Assembly: GCA_030674155.1 (NCBI GenBank)
Contig: CM060320.1
Location: forward strand, 29,403,248-29,420,747
From: Stramonita haemastoma
Lineage: Eukaryota; Mollusca; Gastropoda; Neogastropoda; Muricidae
Reading direction: 5' to 3'
DNA: 17,500 nt
Part shown: positions 1 through 7,936 of the stretch, in pieces
Layout: the number at the start of each line of letters is the position of its first letter
Numbering within the stretch: the stretch's first letter is position 1
Translations under genes and position numbers: made by a program
The notes under the pieces: model-generated
What the model saw: only the letters and a program-made list of their open reading frames with translations
What the model was told of the DNA's origin: nothing
The model's database searches: none

Positions 1-263
1 CCCAAAAAAGTAGTTTTCTTTGTTGAAACTTTATAACTTTTTTCATATGTTTATATATTGGAGAATTATCTACTGTAATGCAGGAATTAACATTATAGGC
101 GCATATTCAGATTTCGCACCTGCTCCCATGATTCAATAATAGGGCAAGAGAGATACACAAATTTGCCAGAGAAGAAAGAAAATGTAAGTGGTGTAACAAT
201 TTTTTTATTTATTAGAAGATAAGTTTCACTTGCTTCATATTAGTATGATACATGTTGCTGTAT
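1..263. other. AT-rich DNA, no gene seen
   Basis: No open frame, RNA signature or repeat could be supported here. The sequence is AT-rich and leads directly into the trinucleotide microsatellite. Confidence 0.6.
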
Positions 264-322
264 TAATAATAATAAAATAATGATAATGAAATGATAGTAA
301 TAGTAATAGTAACAGTAATAGC

Positions 323-410
<88 letters not shown>

Positions 411-423
411 TGGCAATTCATTA

Positions 424-465
<42 letters not shown>

Positions 466-524
466 TATACTACTACTACTACTACTACTACTATACTACT
501 ACTACTACTACTAACTACTACTAT
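264..524. repeat. Compound trinucleotide microsatellite, (TAA)n then (ACT)n
   Basis: The left half (264-410) is TAA/AAT repeated, with TAG, TGA and CAG variants at the left end, a nearly pure core from about 322 and one frame slip near 378. A non-repeat spacer of about a dozen bases (around 411-422) separates it from a right half of ACT/TAC triplets with slips near 465 and 493 and one near 512. Open frames on both strands read runs of Ile, Asn, Thr and Tyr on plus and Tyr, Ile and Ser on minus. They follow from the triplet repeats and are not evidence of a protein. Confidence 0.97.
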
Positions 525-1104
525 AAGAAGAAAAAAAAGGAGACAAAAATGGAATTTGTAGAGCATGACAGCCATGACCAGTTGTAGCCTGCTGGTGTAG
601 ATCTATAATGTTTACATCTCCACTCCCAAAGCAGTGGAAGTCTCTGCCTTCTTCCACCCTCTTTCCTTGCCTGTGCTTCGTCCTCTACATGTCCTGTCTT
701 GACAAGTTGCACATTGGTTGAAGGTAGGGCTATGGTGCGCTGATGGTGTCAATTTTGCAGTGATTGAAATCAGTTATCAATCACTGTGTCTAACACATGG
801 TGCTGCGATCGTGTTAGGCCTTTCTAGAAATAATCGTTTTGGTCCACAATATCGTCGTGCAAGAGAAATTACTTCTATCCAAAAATGCAATTTCTTTTTG
901 CTGCCTCATCTTCTGTGACGTCCCTATCCTGCTGTCCCCATGCTGCTCATTTCTATTCAGCCCCCCCCCCACCCCACCAAACACAGCCACACCCACATTC
1001 GTTATGTCTCATCCTCAGGGTCGGAAGTCTACAGGGGCCTATCGATATCAGGATGGCACGGGGCCACCAGCCAGAGGCGCCCTGTACTGCTGCTGAGTCA
1101 CTTT
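525..1104. other. Unique DNA with a short C-run, no gene recognised
   Basis: Mixed-composition sequence with a C10 run at 961-970 followed by CA-rich bases. Several open frames of 60-85 codons overlap in all frames. None has a recognisable motif, signal peptide or consistent codon bias, and I read them as chance. The part from about 1005 is GC-richer than its surroundings and could be an old repeat or transcribed sequence, but I cannot identify it. Confidence 0.5.
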
Positions 1105-1154
1105 GGTGGTGTTCAGTGGTGCCTGTTCTGAGCTAATATACACAGAACACCACC
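1105..1154. repeat. 10-bp perfect inverted repeat
   Basis: GGTGGTGTTC at 1105-1114 is the exact reverse complement of GAACACCACC at 1145-1154, with a 30-base loop. A competing shorter stem uses GTTCTG (1125-1130) and CAGAAC (1143-1148). No terminator or element boundary is implied. Confidence 0.7.
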
Positions 1155-1494
1155 TACTAAGCCCCCTACTAACGACAGTACTAGCTCAGTCAATGAGCCA
1201 GACTGAGTCAGTCACCCATCTGAGGTGGCAACCACCACAACGTCCCTCCAACGAATATCCCTTGCGAACCTCCAACCCCAAAGTCTGACACAAACTCATC
1301 ACAAGCACAGAAGCTTATGGGGAAACCGAATCTGAGGTCACCATGAAACCAGAGTAACTGGGACCACCGAATCAGAGGCAATTATTTTTTGCATGATGAT
1401 CAATGATAATAAGGATGATGTAGTGATGCTGCTGTGGAAGTGTATATGCTTTGAGACTACTTGACAGGGTTGTACTTCACGCTTACTATCATAA
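1155..1494. other. Gene-less stretch with a local direct repeat
   Basis: No coding region recognised. The words ACCGAATCTGAGGTCA and ACCGAATCAGAGGCAA occur about 39 bases apart (near 1326 and 1365) with two or three differences, suggesting a small old duplication. The rest has no clear features. Confidence 0.45.
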
Positions 1495-1745
1495 TATATT
1501 CTGGCCCGAGAGATACAGACACCTGCAGTGTGGTCAGGTAATTTGAACAAATCTCAAACTCGTATCCCTAAAGTTGATGAAGCTCGACTCTATGGTACCA
1601 GTTTTCCCACTGAGCTCAAAGCACACTCAGTCTGGGTAGCAGCCGGCCGGAGTCCGAAAAATCCCATGCCTCTTAAGGGATTCGAACCTGCGATCTTCCA
1701 GTCCGAAATACAAGGCACTAACCACTGCGCCATGGCGGCTGGTAA
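1495..1745 (-). mobile_element. tRNA-derived SINE remnant, minus strand
   Basis: Read on the minus strand, the element starts near 1745 with a tRNA-like head. The Pol III A-box region TGGCGCAGTGGTTAGTGC lies at 1732-1715 and a canonical B box, GGTTCGAATCC, at 1688-1678. The D-arm can be folded, but the anticodon and T stems do not pair fully and the sequence runs on for another 150-200 bases. This makes a SINE head more likely than a working tRNA gene. The A and B boxes would be the internal promoter in an active copy. The left boundary (SINE 3' end) is uncertain: I see no clear poly-A or target-site duplication, and the reliable part is about 1560-1745. Two overlapping open frames here are by-products. 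Confidence 0.7.
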
Positions 1746-3285
1746 AAGTACAGTATTGATATAGCCATCAGCAGGGCCATGGTCCGTGATGCACGAGGGA
1801 AAGTTAGTTGTGTTCACCCACATAGGGCACTGAACTTATCATATGCTTGCACGCTTCACTGTTCAGTTCATTCCAGTTTGCTGCCTAACTGGACAAGACG
1901 CATTTATTGTTGCTGCTCCTAGTAGACTTGTTGTGAGGCCAAAGGTAAGTGATACCATCCTTTTATGACCTGGACTAGTTATTTGTATCTACTTTTACAC
2001 ATTTGAAATTGTTAAAAAATGGATAAGGAAGAGAAATATGTAAAACTATTAAAAAAAAAGATACAGGGAAAAAAACGAAGTAGTCGGGTAAACTTTTCCG
2101 TGCGCTCCCAATCCTGTGTGGCTTAACCGGTTAACCAGATTCCAAATATGAGAATCTTGCTACACTGAACTATTTGCCAGTGACATGTCGAAACCAAGAA
2201 ACTATTCCGCATCTTGCCCCCCCCCCCCTCCTACCTTTAAACAAGATTACACAGACTCTCGCCACCCCACCCCCTACTTTTAGCTATACAAACAACATAA
2301 ATCGGGACAGTATCCTTTTAACTGTATATTTCAGCTGGTGCTAAGTTTTATGACAATTGTTCAATACACAGTGAACATTTTTCCTGTTCATTGACCAACA
2401 AGCGTAATTCTTTTGTGTCTCTTCTTCCACTTTTTGGTTTACATGTCTTGAATATAGATTGGCTATGTACAGTGAACTAAACTCTTAAGGTCAACAGAAA
2501 GTAATGGAGGGGTTGCTTTGGAAACCTTTCAGTGTCGCTACAAATCTTTGAATGAAAAATCCTTGTAGAGTGAGGAATGTGGGGTGGTCATAGTTGTCTG
2601 CATCTATCAATAGGTTACCCCCCTTAATCTGTAGTGCCGGTGTTACGTTAAGCCAGCTTGTAAGCATGAGTAATTCCACTGTTTATTATTAAAGATCCCT
2701 CCGACCCCCACCCCAAGAAAAAAAAAACACCGCTAATAACGGAAAAAGTGATGTTCCCCGTAAAATTTGTGCGATTTGAATGGTTGCTTGCTTTTAGTTT
2801 GGCAAGTATTCTGGGGTGATATTATCAGCATATCAATGGTTGTTGCTGACTGGTAAGAAATAAGTTGGGTGCAGATTATTCCAATGCAGAGTTACCTGCC
2901 TCGGGAAGTGACAGATAATCTAGGACCTCTATGCTTTGAGTGCGAAGATGGCGTCAGTTTGCATAGATCTGCAATAGAGACTTGATTTGTAACGCATGCT
3001 AGTCTTCTTTGCGGTTTTCGAGCAAAAGTTCCGAATGTTATGGAGCCATTGTTCCGCACGCGCACACAAACCAGAAATTATTTTGTACTATAGTAGCTGC
3101 TATTCCTAACATGTATTTTCGTTGTACAAGCATACGCTTCGAAGTCGTCGGTTATTTTTAGCATAAGCCGCCATGTTGACATTGATCTTATTCAGAATAG
3201 AATTTAACATTTGAGGTTTTGAGTTGAAAACAAAGTTTACATTTTAACTTTTGATATTAAAATATATCTAATTATACTATTAAAT
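1746..3285. other. Long gene-less interval
   Basis: No supported coding sequence in about 1.5 kb. Composition is mixed and AT-leaning, with a C12 run at 2217-2228 and short A-runs near 2051 and 2716. A 62-codon minus frame at 2491-2679 has no recognisable features. The only short motif I noted is the palindrome at 2123-2134, listed separately. Confidence 0.55.
2123..2134. promoter_or_regulatory. Palindrome containing AACCGGTT (Grainyhead-type site)
   Basis: TTAACCGGTTAA is a perfect 12-bp palindrome. Its core, AACCGGTT, matches the binding site known for Grainyhead/CP2-family transcription factors across animals. A given 8-mer is expected about once per 65 kb in random sequence, so one hit in this window is weak evidence, and no gene or promoter is visible nearby. 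Confidence 0.2.
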
Positions 3286-3314
3286 ATCTATCTATCCATC
3301 TATCTATCTATCTA
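3286..3314. repeat. (TATC)n tetranucleotide microsatellite
   Basis: About seven TATC/ATCT units with one C substitution, ending just before the SINE head at about 3317. It follows ATTAAATATC, a context common at retroelement 3' tails, so it may be the tail of an older element next to which the SINE sits. That history is inference. Confidence 0.85.
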
Positions 3315-3316
3315 GC

Positions 3317-3600
3317 AAAAGAAGGTGGCAGGATGGTTAAGACGTTCAACTGCCAATATGTAAACCGTGAGTGTCTGGGTTCGCACCCAGCCTCGCCCTT
3401 TCTTCCCAGTTTGACGAAAAAATTGAACTGAATGTCAAAGTCATTCGGATGAGACTATAAACCGAGGCCCCGTGTGCGAACGCACGCAGAACATCTTGCG
3501 CGCACGTTAAAACCCCGTTCCGCCTTTCGGAAGAGCAGGCCATCGTGTGCCGGTAGGAACGGATGACAAAATTATAAGAAAAGCCCAGCATGCACACAGG
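3317..3600 (+). mobile_element. tRNA-derived SINE with conserved-type central block
   Basis: The head carries an A-box-like segment, TGGCAGGATGGTTAAGACG, at 3326-3344 and a clear B box, GGTTCGCACCC, at 3378-3388. The wording TGGTTAAGACGTT resembles class II (Ser/Leu) tRNAs, though a functional cloverleaf is not maintained. Downstream, 3441-3476 contains CGGATGAGACTATAAACCGA followed by GGCCCCGTGTG. From memory this block recurs in many mollusc and other invertebrate SINEs and is of the deeply conserved central-domain kind (possibly Nin-DC). The family name is not verified. The 3' part (about 3560-3590) keeps a GACAAAATTATAAGAAAA-like end. No target-site duplication was found, so both ends are approximate. 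It does not encode a protein. Confidence 0.8.
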
Positions 3601-3752
3601 TGTCCCCTTTCTCTCTCTTTCTCTTCATCCTCACTTAATCTCCCTCCTTCCTCCATCGCTCATTTTGTCTGTCTTCCTCTCTCGCTGTCTCTGTGTCTCT
3701 GTCTCTCTGTGTATCTGTCTCTGTCTGTCTGTCTGTCTGTCTATCTCTCTGT
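3601..3752. repeat. CT-rich tract grading into (CTGT)n
   Basis: A pyrimidine-rich stretch of CTCTCT words with T and C insertions passes into CTGT repeats at about 3712-3745. It begins where the SINE ends and may have grown from its 3' terminus. The 96-codon plus frame through it is low complexity. Confidence 0.85.
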
Positions 3753-4013
3753 GAGACATATACCTGTATCTATAGAAATTCATAAATGCAATGTGCACAC
3801 ATACTTTCCCTGTTATTTGACAATGTCATATCTATAAAACATGTTTTTGCTTGCCAGATACTTCCCTCGGTTTTGGACAGCGCGAAACATGATGATATCT
3901 TATCCTTGTTAGGCCCTAGTTATCAAAGGACTAAGAATGGGGGATAAAGGAAATCTTTGGATCTGGGATATAAGATCATGAGAACTAAAGCTTCAGGGTG
4001 TGATTTGCAGTGC
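3753..4013. other. Unique DNA between repeats
   Basis: No gene, RNA or repeat recognised. It leads into the minisatellite at 4014. Confidence 0.5.
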
Positions 4014-4049
4014 TCATAGCTGTCGGAGGTTTATTGTGCTTCATAGCTT

Positions 4050-4096
<47 letters not shown>

Positions 4097-4588
4097 ATAG
4101 TTTTTGAAGATATGCTGATAGTTTTCGGGGATATGCTGTGCTTCATAGTTTTCGGAGATATGTTTTGCTCCATAGTTTTCGGAGATATGTTGCTGCTCCA
4201 TAGTTTTCGGAGATATGTTGCTGCTCCATAGTTTTCGGAGATATGTTGCTGCTCCATAGTTTTCGGAGATATGTTGTGCTTCATAGTTTTCGGAGATGTG
4301 TTGTGCTTCATAGTTTTCGGAGATGTTGTACTTCATAGTTTTCGGAGATGTGTTGTGCTTCATAGTTTTCGGAGATGTGTTGTGCTTGATATTTTTGGGG
4401 TATAAGTTGTATTCCATAGTTTTGGGAGATGTGCTTCATAATTTTCGGAGATAGGTGGTTTTGGGTGATATATTGGGCGCCATAGTTTTCGGGGTATTTT
4501 GTTTTCGGAGATGTGTTGTACTTCATAGTTTTGAGATTTGTTGTGCTTTAGTTTTCGGAGATTTGTTGTTTCATGTTTTTGGAGAGAG
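4014..4588. repeat. 27/28-bp minisatellite, about 20 copies
   Basis: The unit is CATAG-TTTTCGGAGA followed by TATGTTGTGCTT or a variant. I count about 22 copies of the TTTTCGG-like core. Central copies are well conserved: three successive 28-bp units with TGCTGCTC ends (4171-4254) appear identical, and 27-bp units with TGTGTTGTGCTT ends follow. Edge copies are truncated or diverged, for example TTTTGGGG and TTTTGAG variants after about 4390. Copies at 4014-4040 and from 4041 lie upstream of the long G-run, so the run sits inside the array. Minus-strand open frames repeating a nine-residue Ser-Pro-Lys word arise because 27 is divisible by three. No promoter, signal peptide or other coding evidence accompanies them. 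Confidence 0.95.
4052..4095. repeat. Poly-G run of 44 bases inside the minisatellite
   Basis: Positions 4052-4095 are uninterrupted G on the plus strand. The left flank GTGCTTCATAGCTTTT and right flank TATAG both belong to minisatellite units, so the run occupies the place where other copies have CGGAG or GGGG. It could form G-quadruplexes. The exact length is unreliable, because such runs are common sites of sequencing and assembly error. Confidence 0.9.
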
Positions 4589-4983
4589 TGTGTATCGGTT
4601 CTGCATGGTTGCCTTGTCAGTTGTCTTCAAATGATCACTGGACACCAAGCTTCTGGTTGCACCAATGTTCCTCACTAAACTTAAAAACAAAATGGAAAAA
4701 AAAATAAACTGAAAAAATAAAATTAAGAAAAATAAAAAAAATAACAAACTCCACCTCCCCCTAAAAGTTAGGAGAGAATAGATTTAGAAATAAAATAAAC
4801 CTAAAATGTAACAAAATAAAACCAAAACTTAAAAAAAAACTTGGACCACAAAACAATAACATATTTTGCTGAAACAAAATAAAATAAAACTAGAACCCAA
4901 AAAGGGGGAAAGTGGGAGTTCAGAGGAGAGCAATCCTGGTACCAGTGATCTTGGTGTCTCCATCTACAAAGGTTTTGATACAG
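4589..4983. other. A-rich gene-less stretch
   Basis: From about 4676 to 4900 the plus strand is strongly A-rich, with many AAAATAAA words and short breaks. This could be a decayed retroelement tail or simple A-rich DNA. No coding region is supported; the 70-codon frame from 4866 ends in a poly-Phe by-product of the T-run. Confidence 0.6.
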
Positions 4984-5150
4984 TGGTCATGAGGGGCGGG
5001 ACTCGTTATTCCATTAGTCATGGGGCTTTAACTTTTTATTTTTTTTTTTTTTTTTTACATTATTTCCGTGGTCATTAGGGGATGTGACGGTCACTTCATT
5101 TGCACACAAATGGTAATTGGGGGCTGTAACTCTTGTCATTCCATTCTTTC
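4984..5150. repeat. Degenerate ~40-bp tandem repeat around a T18 run
   Basis: Related words occur at 4984 (TGGTCATGAGGGGCGGGACT), 5016 (AGTCATGGGGCTTTAAC), 5069 (TGGTCATTAGGGGATGTGAC) and 5111 (TGGTAATTGGGGGCTGTAAC), mostly followed by TTCCATT- or CTTCATT-like bases. Spacing between the last two is 42 bases. A T-run at 5039-5056 separates the second and third copies. The array is diverged, so copy number and limits are approximate. Confidence 0.6.
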
Positions 5151-5233
5151 ATAATTTCCTTGGGATGGATCCCTCCTCCTTATACCTTGATACATGGGTC
5201 CTAACTGGGTGGTTAAAGTCATGTGGATCATAC

Positions 5234-5440
5234 GTGCCTGTGACCTGACAAGTGTGAGAGCAGCCATCAGGACCTACCTTATCAAGTGCTGTGACCTGAT
5301 AAGTTATCAAAGCCATCAGGACCTGCCTTATCCAGTGCCTGTGATCGTGACCTGACAAGTGATAGCAGCCTTCAGAACCTGCTTCATCAAGTGCCTGTGA
5401 CTTGACAAGTGATCAGAACCATCAGGACCTGCACTTTCTG
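5234..5440. repeat. ~50-bp minisatellite, four copies
   Basis: Four tandem units begin at 5234, 5286, 5335 and 5391, with lengths of about 52, 49, 56 and 50 bases. Each has the order GTGCCTGTGACCTGACAAGT, a short variable stretch, then GCCATCAGGACCTGC and, except in the last, TTATC. Copies differ by substitutions and small indels. An AATAAA word follows at 5442-5447, but no transcript can be inferred. The minus-strand 69-codon frame here is repeat-derived. Confidence 0.9.
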
Positions 5441-5820
5441 AAATAAAGGTAACAATTTTATAATGTCGTGTCCATATGTCTGGGTTTTTTTTTTCTGAAG
5501 GGACATTTTTTCAATCCAAATCTGTTTTTGCCTTTGAGTCACTTGTCCATTTTTCTGTCCATCATAGTTTTTTTTCCTGATCCTTAAATTCCAAAAGGTT
5601 TGTTACTTCACACTTGTCCTTTTTTTTTTTTTATTTTTTTTTTTTCTTTTTTTTCTGTCTATTCCTACTTTTGCTTTTTCACTCCCTCTTATCTAAGTTC
5701 TCTTATTGGCGCTTTCCTGTCTAGTCTTATTTCTGTTTATTTGATCACTAATTTGGTCCATGTTTCTTATTCGTTGCTTATTTCCTATCATTGACGTTGT
5801 GACTATACATCTGTATCACC
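5441..5820. other. T-rich gene-less stretch
   Basis: The plus strand is T-rich, with interrupted T-runs at about 5486-5495 and 5620-5657. It ends in a moderately pyrimidine-rich segment and a CACCAG that could serve as a 3' splice site at 5816-5821. No gene is recognised. Confidence 0.5.
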
Positions 5821-5821
5821 A

Positions 5822-6073
5822 GGACCTTGTGAACTGGGAGAGTGCCACCGAAGTCGACTATCACCAGGCACTGTTCCATGTTTATCCAGAGAAAAGAACT
5901 AGGCATCAGTGGAGGTCTTCCCAGGACCTGTATCTCAATTGGAACAGCCCCAGTGCTGCTTGAAGAATCTGTCAAGTTTGTTGCTACCACTGATGCTGCA
6001 ACTGCCTGCATGATGGGGGGGGGGGGGGGGGGGGGGGGGGGGGAATCAAAGACATGCTTCTGACAGAATACAG
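5822..6073 (+). other. Exon-like segment (speculative), interrupted by poly-G
   Basis: The segment is GC-richer than its surroundings. It begins after a possible acceptor (ATCACCAG, ending 5821) and ends at a strong donor-like sequence, CAG|GTGAGA, with GT at 6074. From 5822 the frame starting GAC CTT GTG AAC TGG stays open for 46 codons with many C/G-ending codons and stops at 5961-5963. A second plus frame is open from 5833 through the G29 run and stops at 6061, just before the donor. A 105-codon minus frame also crosses it, so the codon signal is ambiguous. No domain was recognised. It could be a terminal coding exon, a non-coding exon or chance. Confidence 0.2.
6015..6043. repeat. Poly-G run of 29 bases
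   Basis: An uninterrupted G-run after CATGAT. It is G-quadruplex-prone and a likely place for length error. A change of one or two bases in its length would change which frame continues into the downstream donor-like site. Confidence 0.9.
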
Positions 6074-6551
6074 GTGAGAAAATTGCTGTTCTCATACTCG
6101 CCTTTTCAAAAATATTTATGCAGTCTGAAAATGAGTGGGCTGTTCTGTTAAAATACAGAAAGTTGTTGGTTAGATAAATAAGTTTAATGTGGAGGTATTT
6201 TTTTGTGACTATTAAAAGAACAGATTACTTTGAAAGTCAGTCAAGGGCGACTTCTTTTAAAACGAATTGATAGACGGGGAGTTGAGACAGTAAGATAATG
6301 ATCATAAATTTTCATCTTTAAAGGCACTGAAATCAAATGACTTATACTTCGGGTAAACATTTTTTCTTCATTATGAGAAAGCAGGTATACGTTTTTTTTT
6401 TACCTCAAAGTTTTATGTTCGAATGAGTAATTTTTTCAGATAAAAATATTGGATTTTCAGTGTTAAAAGCTAGGAGAATTTTCCGTTGTTTAGTGGAAAT
6501 CTATCTTTTTTTTAATAGAACAGTCTTAACTAGCTCGTTGAGAAAGTTTTG
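6074..6551. other. Gene-less AT-rich stretch
   Basis: No feature supported beyond short T-runs, for example at about 6391-6400 and 6505-6512. It leads into the pyrimidine tract. Confidence 0.5.
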
Positions 6552-7529
<978 letters not shown>

Positions 7530-7828
7530 ATCCCTGCGGTCATTCTTTCTTTGTTCCTTATCCCCCCCCCCTCTCTCCCTTTCTCTTTCTCCCACCAGAC
7601 CCCTGCCTCATTTTTCTTTGTCTTTTACTGCTTTCAGGGGCTTGGCGGCTGAATACCAGTCCTGACCTGCGATGGAGGTTGGAGTCCAGTCAAGTCAAAA
7701 ACACTTTAAATCACCCCATGAAGGGCATTTACACTACTGACAGGCATATTGATACGAATCATCCCAAAAGACGCAAGATAGCTAGACTTCATAATAGTTC
7801 AAAACATTATAAGATAACTTCAAATATC
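7530..7828. other. Unique DNA with a short C-run
   Basis: A C10 run at 7562-7571 and a short pyrimidine stretch to about 7594 continue the neighbouring bias, followed by mixed sequence. The open frames here extend out of the adjacent repeats. Confidence 0.5.
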
Positions 7829-7876
7829 ACACACACGCACAACACACATGTGCATACGCGCGCGCAGGTGCGTGTT

Positions 7877-7933
<57 letters not shown>
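7829..7933. repeat. (CA)n microsatellite with CG-rich alternating lead
   Basis: The array starts with interrupted CA words, then GCGCGCGC- and CGCGCGCA-type alternation at about 7856-7882, then pure (CA) of about 25 units at 7883-7933. Alternating purine-pyrimidine sequence rich in CG is the classic composition for left-handed Z-DNA. Confidence 0.95.

Positions 7934-7936
<3 letters not shown>

Noticed and set aside
1678..1745. A functional tRNA gene on the minus strand
   Set aside because: The A and B boxes are good, but the anticodon and T stems do not pair properly and the homologous unit continues as a SINE body.
3317..3395. A functional Ser/Leu-type tRNA gene
   Set aside because: The boxes are present, but no complete cloverleaf with acceptor pairing forms, and the SINE central block follows.
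4171..4390. CRISPR-like regularly repeated 27-28-bp units
   Set aside because: Units are directly tandem, with no unique spacers, and the sequence is eukaryotic in character.
4031..4417. 128-codon minus-strand repeat protein with a nine-residue repeat
   Set aside because: The 27-bp minisatellite unit is divisible by three, so a periodic frame is automatic. 28-bp units shift the frame, and the poly-Pro end comes from the G-run.
5778..6095. 105-codon minus-strand frame with a poly-Pro run
   Set aside because: The poly-Pro comes from the G29 run, and the plus strand of the same segment has competing open frames and the better splice signal.
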